Positions 37,021-45,721 of a DNA stretch of 64,000 nucleotides are shown piece after piece; the first letter of the stretch is position 1, and each line of letters begins with the position of its first letter. Origin of the DNA: Nannocystis bainbridge (lineage in GTDB: Bacteria; Myxococcota_A; Polyangia; Nannocystales; Nannocystaceae); NCBI RefSeq assembly GCF_028368995.1, contig NZ_JAQNDL010000001.1, positions 868,001 to 932,000 of the forward strand, read 5' to 3'. The notes beneath the pieces are model-generated. The model saw only the letters and a list, made by a program, of their open reading frames with translations, had not been told where the DNA came from and did no database searches. The translations under genes were made by a program, and so were the position numbers.

Positions 37021-37977
37021 ATGAATCCTTGCCTGTGCATCGTCCTGGCCGCCCAGATCGCCGCAGGCCCGGCCCCCACGGCGTCGTCGCCTTCGTTTGG
37101 CCAGCTCGAGCGGCGCATGCAAGAGCTCGTCGAACAGGAGAGGTTCGAAGAGCTTGCGCGCGACGGCGAGTCGGCGTTCGCGCGGGTCGACCTGGAGCCG
37201 TGGCAGCGCCGCGAGCTCGCCTTCTACGCGCTGCGCGGCTACCACCGGGTGTTCGCCGCCACCGGTCAGCCCGCGGGTCTGTGCCGGGCTCGCAATTTGT
37301 TGCGTCGCGTCGAGCGAGAGGTCGGCCTCGGCGAGGACGCGGCGATCGCCGCCCGCCTGCGCGACGTCACCGAGACCGACCTCGCCAGGCAGGGCCCCAA
37401 GGATCCCTGCGGCAAGCCGCGACCTGCTGCCGCCAGCGCCCCGCCGACGACGCCGGCCCAGCTGTTGCCGGTGCAGCGCAAGCCGGCCCCCCCGCCCGCG
37501 GTCGACGACGGCCAGCCGCCGCTGCTCGCCGTCTCGCGGACAAAACCCGCCAGCGCGCCCGCGACTGCGCCCACGCGGCCGACCCCCGATGTGCCGCCGG
37601 CCCAGCCCGACCCGGCCCCGAGCCCGCGCAACCGGATCCTCGCCGGCAGCCTGCTGCTGGTCGCCGGCCTCGGCCTCGGCGCCGGCACGGCGGTGATGCT
37701 GCTGCGCCGCAGCGAGGCCAACGGCGAGATCGTCGAGATCGGCGAGACCGTGTCCGCCCAGAATCGATGGCCCACCGACGCTGAGCTCGCGCGCGCCAAC
37801 CACCTCGCCGACGTCTACCGCGACCTCACGCCCGCGGCCGGCGTCACCGGGGCGGTGGCCAGCATCGCGGCCGTCACTGGCGTGGTGCTGCTGGCCGTCC
37901 CGCAGCGCCGACGCGCCACCGCCCGCGTGTCGGCGAGCCCGTGGTCGGCGATGCTGACCATCACCGGCCGGTTCTGA
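37021..37977 (+). CDS. Secreted/membrane protein with Pro-rich linker and two C-terminal TM helices
   Basis: 318 residues from the ATG at 37021 (MNPCLCIVLAAQIAAG), which gives a short signal peptide. A helical TPR-like region (ERRMQELVEQERFEELARDGE, LCRARNLLRRVERE) covers about 20-125. A Pro/Ala-rich linker follows, then two hydrophobic segments (ILAGSLLLVAGLGLGAGTAVML and VTGAVASIAAVTGVVLLAV). The layout (signal peptide, TPR-like, Pro linker, two helices) recurs in myxobacterial genes next to Ser/Thr kinases, and this gene is divergent from one, 104 bases away. Function unknown; a partner of the kinase is a guess from context. Confidence 0.82.
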   Translation: MNPCLCIVLAAQIAAGPAPTASSPSFGQLERRMQELVEQERFEELARDGESAFARVDLEPWQRRELAFYALRGYHRVFAATGQPAGLCRARNLLRRVEREVGLGEDAAIAARLRDVTETDLARQGPKDPCGKPRPAAASAPPTTPAQLLPVQRKPAPPPAVDDGQPPLLAVSRTKPASAPATAPTRPTPDVPPAQPDPAPSPRNRILAGSLLLVAGLGLGAGTAVMLLRRSEANGEIVEIGETVSAQNRWPTDAELARANHLADVYRDLTPAAGVTGAVASIAAVTGVVLLAVPQRRRATARVSASPWSAMLTITGRF

Positions 37978-38434
37978 AGCCGCGCCGGCGCGGCGAATGG
38001 CATGAGTCGATCCGCCGCGCCTCGTGACATTGGCGACACGACGTTGCAGATCCAAGGGACATGTCCCTTCGGACAGCATGAGCGCCCCCCGCGCGAATCG
38101 CCCCTGCGGCCGCTCGCCCGCGCGCGCCGGTGACCCCCGCGTGTCCCCAGGATCCCCCGTCGGAGCATTTCCGCGCCGCGCGAAATCATGACACGCGCGG
38201 CCGCGCACCTCTGCGCGAGATGTCGATAGCGCGGCCTGCCACGAGTCCGGCGGCGCGACCCGCCGCGCGGGCCCGACATTGACACCGCGCGGTCAATCGC
38301 CGGAGCACCGCCAAGCGGCGTCGAACACGGGTCTGCCGCGCGATGGACCGCCGACGAACTCGTGTGCGCCCTCGAAGTCACGCGCTCGTCGGCCCGCGAA
38401 CTCGCGAGGCTCGGCTACCCTGTTGTTCGCGGAG
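37978..38434. other. Intergenic region with a palindrome copy
   Basis: 457 bases between two plus-strand genes. One repeat unit is at 38053-38080. No gene, and no clear promoter, was found in the remainder. Confidence 0.5.
38053..38080. repeat. Dispersed palindrome, mixed copy
   Basis: gggacatgtcccttcggaca: gggacatgtccc is a perfect 12-bp palindrome, followed by ttcggacag that can pair with the second half. Confidence 0.8.
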
Positions 38435-40102
38435 ATGCAGCGGCGCGCCTTCCCCAGCCTCCCGGGCATCGTCGTGCTCGGCGTCGCGGCCTGCACGGCG
38501 CCCGGCCTCGGCAACCTCACCCACGACCCGCCGGCGCAGGAGTCCGCGACGGGCGCGAGCGGCAGCGCCAGTGAGGACGGCCCGGCGACCACCAGCGAGC
38601 CCGCGCCGCCCACCGGGACCACCAGCGAGGACCCCGCGACCACCGCCGTCGGCAGCACCACCACCGAGGGCAGCAGCAGCAGCTCGAGCGGCAGCAGCAC
38701 CACCACCGAGGACGATCCGTCCGCGCCGCCCGCGATCGTCGACGGCGGTCTCGGCCCCGATCCGCTGCAGCAGCCCGGACCCGTGAGCGTCACCATCGAC
38801 ACGGCGCACGCCGACGGCGTGCGCATGCAGGTCGACGGCGGCCCGGTGATCGAGCTCGGCCCCGCCGAGGCCGACGCCTTCACCGGCGAGATCGTCGTCT
38901 ACACCGCGCTCGACAACGGCCCGCACTTCGCCACCTTCGTCGCCTGGCGTGGCGAGCTCGAGAGCGAGGCGCTCGAGCTGCCGTTCACCGTGGCCCTGCC
39001 GCCGATGGGCAGCGAGCTGTTCTGGGAGGGCGACAACGCCATCGGCCAGGGCACCGTCATCGCCCTCGCCGTCACCCCTTCGCACCACCTCATCGAGCTC
39101 GGCACTTATTATCCCCAGGGCGATGCGCGCTGCTACTTGCGCCGCCGCAGCCTCGGCGGCACCTGGGCCGACGGCGACCTGTTCGAGGTCAAGCCGGGCC
39201 TCAAGTGCAGCGCCATCGACCTCGCGGTCGACGACGACGGCGCCCTGCTCGTGCTCGTCGACAAGCTCGAGGGCGGCGAGCTGCGCTGGTGGCTCGGCAA
39301 GTACGACGCCTGGGCCGGCCAGCCCGTCAACGTCGGCGCTGGCGTCGTCGGTGACCGCGCCCGCGCCCTCGCCCGCACCGGCGACCGCGCCGCCGTGTGC
39401 GGCACCCGGCCCAAGGGCAACACCGTCACCGCCACCGCCTGGATGTTCGCCTCCGGCGGCGGGGCCGGCACGATCGTCACCTACGATTATTTGCCCCCCA
39501 CCCAGCCGCCCCTGCCCCTCGAATTCAGCGAGACCCCCAACGATTGCACGTTCCTCGACGATCGCCTGTTCATCACCGGCGAGGTCAAGGGCAAGCACGA
39601 GCAGGACAACGTCATCCGCGTGAAGCACTTCCTGCTCGAGTCCGGTTTCGCGGGCGAGGACCCGATCTGGAAGCTGGCGGCCTCGGGCTTCAGCCAGGGC
39701 GGCGGCCGCGTCATCACCACCGACGGCGACTCGCAGGTGATGACGGGCGGCTACTTCTGCGGCGATCAGTGCGACCCGCTCTCCGAGCTGCGCATGTTCG
39801 CCGGCGGCCAGCAGGTCTGGCGCCGCTCGCTGGACCCGCTGCTGCTCGACCCGCGGGCCCTCGCCTGGCACCCGGCCGGTTACGTCGTGTTCGTGGCCTC
39901 GCGCCAGCTCGAGAAAGACGTCACCTCGTTCTTCGCGCAGGCGTGGTTCCCGCTGAAGAACCAGTCGCTGTGGACCTACGAGCATCAGGACGGGCCCACG
40001 ATTCACACGCCCACCGCCCTGGCCATCGGCCCCTATGGCCAGATCTACGCCGGCGGAATCACGGCAGGCGGTTACCCCGCCGTCGCCATCATCGCCCCGT
40101 GA
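38435..40102 (+). CDS. Lipoprotein with Ser/Thr-rich linker and propeller-like domain
   Basis: 555 residues from the ATG at 38435. Lipobox VLGVAAC, then about 75 residues of Ser/Thr/Glu/Pro linker. A short Ig-like segment (about 115-185, GPVSVTIDTAHADGVRMQVDGG) is followed by a propeller-like region with repeated blades containing LAVDDDGALLVLVDKLEGGELRWW-type strands, a pattern of 'delta-60/SBBP' style beta-propellers of secreted bacterial proteins. Four Cys (ARCYLRRR, LKCSAID, YFCGDQCD). Role unknown; surface location inferred. A dispersed palindrome follows the stop by 18 bases. Confidence 0.85.
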   Translation: MQRRAFPSLPGIVVLGVAACTAPGLGNLTHDPPAQESATGASGSASEDGPATTSEPAPPTGTTSEDPATTAVGSTTTEGSSSSSSGSSTTTEDDPSAPPAIVDGGLGPDPLQQPGPVSVTIDTAHADGVRMQVDGGPVIELGPAEADAFTGEIVVYTALDNGPHFATFVAWRGELESEALELPFTVALPPMGSELFWEGDNAIGQGTVIALAVTPSHHLIELGTYYPQGDARCYLRRRSLGGTWADGDLFEVKPGLKCSAIDLAVDDDGALLVLVDKLEGGELRWWLGKYDAWAGQPVNVGAGVVGDRARALARTGDRAAVCGTRPKGNTVTATAWMFASGGGAGTIVTYDYLPPTQPPLPLEFSETPNDCTFLDDRLFITGEVKGKHEQDNVIRVKHFLLESGFAGEDPIWKLAASGFSQGGGRVITTDGDSQVMTGGYFCGDQCDPLSELRMFAGGQQVWRRSLDPLLLDPRALAWHPAGYVVFVASRQLEKDVTSFFAQAWFPLKNQSLWTYEHQDGPTIHTPTALAIGPYGQIYAGGITAGGYPAVAIIAP

Positions 40103-40119
40103 AGCGGGCCCGCGATCGG

Positions 40120-40139
40120 ACCTGTCCCTCGGGACAGGG
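40120..40139. repeat. Dispersed palindrome (CCTGTCC type) between convergent genes
   Basis: cctgtccctcgggacagg, 7-bp perfect stem with loop ctc/tcg. Located between the stops of two convergent lipoprotein genes, consistent with a terminator-like role. Confidence 0.8.
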
Positions 40140-40154
40140 ATCCGCGAGCGCCGC

Positions 40155-41231
40155 TCACTGCGGGATGAAGGCCGAGCAGGCCTGGCTGATCCGGTCGGTC
40201 GCCACGTCGAACGCGGGCCGGTAGTCCGTCTCGTCGTTGTCGGCGATGTGCCAGTACGGGAAGTAGTATTTGACCAGATCGCACACCGTGTCCCACGGGT
40301 TGCAGTCCGGCTTTTGAATGCTGAACATCACCACCGAATCTGGGTCGCCGTGTTTGGCGCCGGTAATGGCATCGGCCCACTGCTTCGGCGTGCCCTCCGA
40401 GTCGGTGTCGGGCGTGTTCGAGATGAACGTGACCATCAGCAGCGCGTCGTCGCGGAGGAAGCCCGCGTTGCAGCCGCCGGGCTCGTTGAGCGCCGGCGAC
40501 ACCGCCGCCGTCACCGCCTCGCCGAGCTCGTCGTCGCCGCTGAGGCCGATCTGGGCCAGACACGCGAAGGTCCCCTGCAAGTCGGGCTGCTCGCGGGTGA
40601 GGTAGCGGCGCCCGCCGACGACCCCGCAGCTCTCATTGGTCGCCGCGTCGCCGGCGGGGAAGACCGTGCCGGCGCCCATCGTCGCGTCGCAGGCCGAGGC
40701 CTCGGCGACCGCGTCGCACGGATAACCCGGGTACGGGCACGCCTGGCAGGCGGCGTTGCACGCGGCGCTGCCCCACGTCTCGTCGCCGTCGACGACCATG
40801 ATGTGATAGTCGAAGTCGGCGAACTTGCTCTCGATGGTGGCGATGAAGTGCGGGAACGCGTCGATGAGCCGCGCCTGCATGTTCTCCATGTAGCCGAGGC
40901 GCGAGATCACGAACAGGAAATCGATCTTGCCGCGGCAGCCGACCGGGTGCGGATCGCCGAGGTCGGGCATCCCGAGGTCCTGCAGCGGCGTGGTCGTCGA
41001 AACCTCGCCGGTGGTGGTGCCCGTCGAGCTGTCCTCGGGGACAGGCTCTCCGGTGGTCGTCGAGGTGGTGCTCGTCGAGAGCTCCGGCACCTCGCCCGTC
41101 GACGCCGGGGCGGTCATCGCCGGCGGGACGGCGAACGACGACGCGGCCGGATCGGGGCCCTCGCAGGCCGCCGTCAGCAGCAGGCTCGCCAGGGCCAGCC
41201 GAGCGGGGCTGCGCCGGCGCTCCGCGGACAT
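40155..41231 (-). CDS. vWA-like lipoprotein with degenerate metal site
   Basis: 358 residues from the ATG at 41231; an in-frame start at 41363 would add 44 poorly ordered residues ahead of the signal peptide (LALASLLLTAAC). A Thr/Ser/Glu linker of about 60 residues follows. The domain has the layout of vWA-type myxobacterial proteins (KIDFLFVI, FADFDYHIMVVDGDETW, LLMVTFISNTPDTD), but where DxSGS is expected it reads ISRLGYM, so metal binding at MIDAS is probably lost. Six Cys in ACNAACQACPYPGYPC form a tight cluster. The ATG is inside a dispersed palindrome, and another copy (41028-41046) lies in the linker. Confidence 0.82.
   Translation of the reverse strand: MSAERRRSPARLALASLLLTAACEGPDPAASSFAVPPAMTAPASTGEVPELSTSTTSTTTGEPVPEDSSTGTTTGEVSTTTPLQDLGMPDLGDPHPVGCRGKIDFLFVISRLGYMENMQARLIDAFPHFIATIESKFADFDYHIMVVDGDETWGSAACNAACQACPYPGYPCDAVAEASACDATMGAGTVFPAGDAATNESCGVVGGRRYLTREQPDLQGTFACLAQIGLSGDDELGEAVTAAVSPALNEPGGCNAGFLRDDALLMVTFISNTPDTDSEGTPKQWADAITGAKHGDPDSVVMFSIQKPDCNPWDTVCDLVKYYFPYWHIADNDETDYRPAFDVATDRISQACSAFIPQ
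41028..41046. repeat. Dispersed palindrome copy in lipoprotein linker
   Basis: gctgtcctcggggacaggc, in frame as PVPEDSS in the Thr-rich linker. Confidence 0.65.
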
Positions 41232-41248
41232 GTCCGCAAGGACAGCCG
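41223..41248. repeat. Dispersed palindrome providing a start codon
   Basis: cgcggacatgtccgc (perfect 14-bp core gcggacatgtccgc) then aaggacagcc. The ATG of the vWA-like lipoprotein gene (minus strand, 41231-41229) is inside it. Confidence 0.75.
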
Positions 41249-42093
41249 AAGACCCTCCCCCGTCGGCGGTGAGCGCGGCGGCGGGCAGTTCCAGTGGCAA
41301 TACGGTAGGGTTTGGGCTCTCGCTGGCCGCCGGCGCGGCCACGACTGCACTCATTCCCCGCACGTCCCCAGCTTACCCCGACCGGGCGCAACCGCGCTGC
41401 GCGGAAGCGTGAGGTTCGAGGCTGCACATCGGCGCAGGGCCGCGCCTCAACAGTCCTTCGAGACATGTCCCGAAGTCTCAATCGTGACGATGTTCTCGCC
41501 GCCGAACCGTCGCCAGCCGCCGTTCCGACGGCGAGACGACCCATTGCGGCGCCGCGGCCCCACGCCCGAGGTTCGGGCCCTGGATCCACGAATCGGCAGC
41601 GGCGATCGGATCGCCTCCGCATCAAGGATTTAATAGTGCTGCACGCGGCGGAGAAGCGCGGCGCCCCGGGATCGTGCGCCGGAGCCGAACGGCCGCGGCA
41701 CCGCCTGTCCCGAGGGCCAGGTGAGAATCGCCGGAGCGTCGACCCCCGCGCTCGCGCCACTCCGACCAACATCATTCAGGCCCTCGCTCGCCGGCCGGCG
41801 ATTCGCTCCTCTTGATCCCAAGAGGCCGCCTCTGCCGGACCGTGGCCAGCCGGACCTGCCGACTGCGCGATTTCACCCATCTTGCCGAGACCGGCGAGCT
41901 CCGCATCCCGCGCACTCCTGGCAAGGCTTCCGGGCCGACTCTGGAGCTCACCGACGCCCGGAGACGCCCCGCGGACCTTCGCTCGCCCCGATTGTCCCTC
42001 GTAGCCCCCGATCGTTGGGCTCCGGGCTTCCTCGATGGGTGGCAGGCGGATCCCTGGACGGGCCAGCCCGCGACATGATAGTTTCGCCAGGTT
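41232..42093. other. Long intergenic region between divergent lipoprotein genes
   Basis: 862 bases without a recognisable gene. It has palindrome copies at 41451-41480 (gtccttcgagacatgtcccg) and 41704-41723 (cctgtcccgagggccaggt). An AT-rich patch (aaggatttaatagtgct, 41623-41639) could be a promoter. Confidence 0.5.
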
Positions 42094-43152
42094 ATGAAGC
42101 TTTGCGACGCCTGTCATCGTCACGTGCGCGCGAGCGACGGCGCCTGTCCGTTCTGCGGTCGCTGCCTGCGCACCACCGCGGCCACCCGCCTCGGCGCGGT
42201 CGTCTTGCTCGGCGCGCTGGAGACGGCGTGCAGCGGTCGGCCGGTCGAGGAGACCGCCGGGGACACGACGGCGCCGACCAGCAGCAGCAGCAGCGACACC
42301 TCCAGCAGCGCGCCGACCAGCTCGTCCTCCACGACCACGACCACGACGACCGCGACCGTCACCTCGACCGGCGATCCATCGGCGACCCAGGCCAGCAGCA
42401 CCGGCGAGCTCTCGAGCACCGGCGACATCGACACCAGCGACACCGGCTGCAGCTTCTATGGCGGCTGCCCGGCCGACTTCGCCAACACGATCGAGTGCAG
42501 CACCTTCGCCCAGGACTGTCCCGAAGGCCAGAAGTGCAGCTCGAAGCAGGTCGGCGATCAGTTCTTCGACGCGACCGAGTGCGTCCCGATCGCGCGCGAC
42601 CCGGACCAGCCGGGCCAGCCGTGCACGGTCGAGGGCTCGCCCAACTCCGGCCTCGACTCGTGTGAACTCGGCAGCATGTGCTGGCACGTCGACGCCCAGA
42701 CCCTCGCGGGCACCTGCGTGAGCCAGTGCGCCGGCACGCCCGACGACCCGGCGTGCCCTGCCACCACCACCTGCGTCCGCTTCAACGAGGCGCTGCACCT
42801 GTGCCTGCCGACCTGCGACCCGCTGGCCCCCGCCTGCGCGCCGGACGAGGTGTGCGCCCCCAACTCCTTCGACGCCAACGCGCTGTTCGTGTGCGTCGCG
42901 GACAGCTCGGGCGACGGCGGCGCCGAGTTCGAGCCGTGCGAGTTCGTCAACGCCTGCGACCTCGGCCTCGCGTGCCTGGACTCCGCGCTGGCCACCGAGT
43001 GCGATCCGCTGGCCTCCGGCTGCTGCCTGACCTACTGCGACCTGAGCGCGCCGACGTGCAGCGGCGCCGGGGCCGAGTGCACGCCGTGGCACGAGGACAG
43101 CCCGGCCCCGCCCGACCTCGAGAACGTCGGCGTCTGCGCGCTGCCGACCTGA
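42094..43152 (+). CDS. Cys-rich secreted protein with N-terminal zinc ribbon ahead of the membrane anchor
   Basis: 352 residues. Residues 4-24 form a four-Cys zinc ribbon (CDACHRHV...GACPFC; C4, C7, C18, C21). Next is a hydrophobic segment ending in GALETAC (C46), an imperfect lipobox, then about 75 residues of Ser/Thr linker. The C-terminal 230 residues are Cys-rich with DCPEGQKC, CTVEGSPNSGLDSCELGSMCW, CLPTCDPLAPAC and CDLGLACLD, and end in ENVGVCALP. It is a clear paralogue of the gene at 54628. The ribbon would stay in the cytoplasm if residues 33-46 are a membrane anchor, making this a possible trans-membrane link. Function unknown. Confidence 0.82.
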   Translation: MKLCDACHRHVRASDGACPFCGRCLRTTAATRLGAVVLLGALETACSGRPVEETAGDTTAPTSSSSSDTSSSAPTSSSSTTTTTTTATVTSTGDPSATQASSTGELSSTGDIDTSDTGCSFYGGCPADFANTIECSTFAQDCPEGQKCSSKQVGDQFFDATECVPIARDPDQPGQPCTVEGSPNSGLDSCELGSMCWHVDAQTLAGTCVSQCAGTPDDPACPATTTCVRFNEALHLCLPTCDPLAPACAPDEVCAPNSFDANALFVCVADSSGDGGAEFEPCEFVNACDLGLACLDSALATECDPLASGCCLTYCDLSAPTCSGAGAECTPWHEDSPAPPDLENVGVCALPT

Positions 43153-43156
43153 CGCT

Positions 43157-43256
43157 GCGACATGTCCCCCGGGACATGTCGACTCATTGCATGGACATGT
43201 CCTCGAGGACATGTCCTTTTGGCGCGCGAATAAACCGTCCCGAAGGACAGGCGCTC
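43157..43256. repeat. Dispersed palindrome cluster with a perfect 24-bp palindrome
   Basis: Unit 1: gacatgtccc (43159-43168) cc gggacatgtc (43171-43180). Unit 2: a perfect 24-bp palindrome at 43193-43216 (ggacatgtcctc / gaggacatgtcc, no loop) followed by tttt. Unit 3: gtcccgaaggacaggcgc. Located between the convergent stops of the zinc-ribbon and radical SAM genes. Confidence 0.9.
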
Positions 43257-44574
43257 ACGCGACCGGCACGCCGGGCCCGAACGGCATCACGTCGCGACCG
43301 ACGCGCGGGTCGTCGACCGCCACCGGCCCGCGGGCAGCGGCCTCCGGATCGGTCGCCTCCCGGACCACGCGATACAGACCGTGGTCGAACGGCAGCCCGG
43401 GGGCCGGTGCGACCGGCTCGATGCGCTCGCGCAGGCCGGCGCGGCCCAGCTCGAGCGCGCGGTGATGACAGTACGGATTGTTGCCCGGGCGGCCGAGCAG
43501 CGGCTCGCTGGTGGCCGAGCAGCCGGCCAGGCACACATCATTGTAATAGCAGTCGCGGCAGTACCCCCAAAGATCGTCCACGGTGCGCACGCGGGTGAAC
43601 TGCAGCTCGGGCGCGTCGGCCCAGATCTCCGCGAGCGGCCGCTCGCGCACGTTGCCGGCCACGTTGGCCGGGCCGCCGAGGCTGGGACAGCCCTTGATCG
43701 TGCCGTCGGCCTCGATCCCGAGCGCGTGGCGGCCGGCGATGCAGCCCTTGTAGTGCCCGCCCGCCTTCTGCCGCCCGCGCAGCTCGGCCTCGAGCGGCCC
43801 GAAATAGCCGAGGTTGTTGGCCGGGAACAGCCGCAGCCCGTGCGGCGCTGCGCGGGCGATCAGCTGCTCGATCACCGCGAAGACCTCCACCATCATGAAT
43901 GGTTGCAGCAGGATCTCCGGGTGGTCGGCCGCGTTGCCGAACGGCGCCGTGATCTGCAGCTGCCAGCCGCCGATCTTCTCGGCGATCAGCAGCTCCGCCA
44001 GCGCCGCGAGCGTCGGCAGCGTGAGGCGGTTGATCTGGGTGTTGACGGCCCGTCCGACCCCCGCCGCGCGCAGCCGGGCCAGCGCCGCGAAGGCCCGATC
44101 GAAGCTGCCGTGGACCCCGCGCAGGGCGTCATGCGCGGCCCGGGTCCCGTCGATCGACACGCTGACGCTGCGGATCCCCGCCTCTGCCAGCGCGGCCACC
44201 CGCGCCTCGGACAGGTTGAGCCCGCCGGTCGTCATCGTGCAGTCCATGCCGGCGCTGCGGATCGCCCGCGCGATCAGGATGAAGTCGTCGCGCAGATACG
44301 CCTCGCCGCCGATCAGCGTGACCTCCCCGATCCCCAGCGCGCGCAGGTCGGTGACCAGCGCCAGCGCCTCGTCGGTGGTCAGCTCGCCGTGACGCGCCGC
44401 CCCGGCCCGCGACCCACAATGGAGGCACTTCTGATCGCACTTCAGCGTCAGCTCCCACACCGCATAGCGCGGCGTGGGCACCTCCCCGGCGATTCGCGTG
44501 AGGGCGCGGCGATCGTCGGGCCGCGGCAGCGAGGCCACCACCGGCAGGCGGCGGCGATTGTCACGCAGGCTCAC
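43255..44574 (-). CDS. Radical SAM enzyme with SPASM-type C-terminal Fe-S domain
   Basis: 439 residues. The radical SAM cluster motif is CDQKCLHC (C46, C50, C53), SAM-binding GGEAYLRDD follows, then ITAPFGNAAD. The C-terminal part has a SPASM-like Cys series: GCIAG, GCPSLGG, YCRDCYYNDVCLAGCSA and YCHH, suited for auxiliary 4Fe-4S clusters. SPASM enzymes commonly modify peptides or mature quinone cofactors. The preceding gene (small membrane protein, 44571-44849) overlaps its start as ATGA, so the two are coupled. No obvious precursor peptide of RiPP type lies next to it. Substrate unknown. Confidence 0.9.
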   Translation of the reverse strand: MSLRDNRRRLPVVASLPRPDDRRALTRIAGEVPTPRYAVWELTLKCDQKCLHCGSRAGAARHGELTTDEALALVTDLRALGIGEVTLIGGEAYLRDDFILIARAIRSAGMDCTMTTGGLNLSEARVAALAEAGIRSVSVSIDGTRAAHDALRGVHGSFDRAFAALARLRAAGVGRAVNTQINRLTLPTLAALAELLIAEKIGGWQLQITAPFGNAADHPEILLQPFMMVEVFAVIEQLIARAAPHGLRLFPANNLGYFGPLEAELRGRQKAGGHYKGCIAGRHALGIEADGTIKGCPSLGGPANVAGNVRERPLAEIWADAPELQFTRVRTVDDLWGYCRDCYYNDVCLAGCSATSEPLLGRPGNNPYCHHRALELGRAGLRERIEPVAPAPGLPFDHGLYRVVREATDPEAAARGPVAVDDPRVGRDVMPFGPGVPVA

Positions 44575-44849
44575 GGCCTCAGGGTATCACGAGGCGGCGG
44601 CCGGCCGCCTGGATCGGGCGGACCGCCGTCGTCGACGTGCTCGGGCCGCTGCTCCTTCTTGGCGACGATCACGTGCTGGGTCGAGGGCGCCAGCATCTGC
44701 TGCAGCTCGGCCAGGGCGTTGCCGGCCCCCGTGGTCGAGGGCTTGCGGACCCGATAATAGATGTACCCGCGGCGCTCGAGCGCCAGCAGCAGGCGGTCGG
44801 CCACGAACAGCCCGACGACCACGACGACGACGGTGAGCGGCCACGACAC
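44571..44849 (-). CDS. Small single-TM protein coupled to the radical SAM gene (DUF6191-like)
   Basis: 92 residues. N-terminal membrane helix (PLTVVVVVVGLFVADRLLLAL, 4-24), then a basic segment (ERRGYIYYRVRKPS), a conserved-looking helix (AGNALAELQQMLAPSTQHVI) and a Pro/Gly-rich tail. The helix followed by 'F/L-x-P-x-x-x-H' resembles the small DUF6191 proteins of actinobacteria; this match is from memory and uncertain. It overlaps the radical SAM gene by 4 bases, so translation is coupled. It could be a membrane partner or the substrate of that enzyme. Confidence 0.65.
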   Translation of the reverse strand: MSWPLTVVVVVVGLFVADRLLLALERRGYIYYRVRKPSTTGAGNALAELQQMLAPSTQHVIVAKKEQRPEHVDDGGPPDPGGRPPPRDTLRP

Positions 44850-44984
44850 GCAGCGATCCTATCGCGGGTCCTCCGCCGATCTGACACCGCCCGTCGGGAC
44901 CGTGACGCCGCGAACGACCGGCGCCCGCTCCGCGAGCCGTCGGTGCTCGGCGCGCCCGCCTCCATCAGCGGCGAGCGCGGCGGG

Positions 44985-45557
44985 TCACTTGCCCTGCGAG
45001 TCGGAGACGTACTTGGCGGCGACCTTGCCGAGGTTGCGCCCGGCCATCTCCATGCGCTGATGGTCGGACGGCGTGGTGAGGCTGGCGCCGACGCTCGTCT
45101 TGGTGTCGATGATGTCGGTGACGGTGCCGTCCTTCTGCCACGAGAAGCGGGCCTGGACCTTCGACGGCACGCTGTACACCGGCGTGTAGATGCCGGTCGT
45201 CACGTGCACGTAGGCGACCACCAGGTCGGGCTTGGCGTCGGCCGCCACGGGCACCGCGTTGACGCCCCGGTCGCGCATGCCCTCGAGGATCGCCGCGTCG
45301 GTCTCCTGCTTGATCTTGGCGAAGTCGGCCTTCTCCTCGTCGTTCTTGGTCGCCAGGTATTCCGCCTCGGAGCTCTTGTCGAGCACGGTGACCTGCGACC
45401 AGTCGAACCCGACCGTCATGCCCGTCATCCCCTTGAGGGCCGAGGGCGGCCCCGACTGCTGCACGACCGCGTAGGGCTTGCAGGCGGTGGCGGCGAGCGG
45501 CGCTGCGGCGAGGGCGAGCACGAAGGCGAAGCGGCGAAACAGACGGACGTGGGTCAT
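44985..45557 (-). CDS. DUF4136-like lipoprotein
   Basis: 190 residues. Signal peptide with lipobox (AAPLAATAC), then FDWSQVTVLD, ILEGMRDRGVNAVPVAADAKPDLVVAYVHVTTG and a C-terminal VAAKYVSDSQG. This is the pattern of DUF4136-type lipoproteins: an F-x-W strand, a DxxLxxxGF-like helix, and a PDLxV strand. The family is of unknown function, probably outer-membrane associated. Stand-alone gene. The start is the ATG at 45557, just before the signal peptide. Confidence 0.8.
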   Translation of the reverse strand: MTHVRLFRRFAFVLALAAAPLAATACKPYAVVQQSGPPSALKGMTGMTVGFDWSQVTVLDKSSEAEYLATKNDEEKADFAKIKQETDAAILEGMRDRGVNAVPVAADAKPDLVVAYVHVTTGIYTPVYSVPSKVQARFSWQKDGTVTDIIDTKTSVGASLTTPSDHQRMEMAGRNLGKVAAKYVSDSQGK

Positions 45558-45721
45558 GGCCGGGGAGGATATCCCGGTCGAGGCGCCGGTGGCGCCCCTC
45601 CGACATGGCGCACCCTACGCACATCCGCGGCCCTCGTGCGCGCGACGGCGCCGAACCTCGTCGCGAGGGCGCTACCGGACAGTGACCGGACACCGCCTCC
45701 GTCCCGGCAACACTATGCCGC

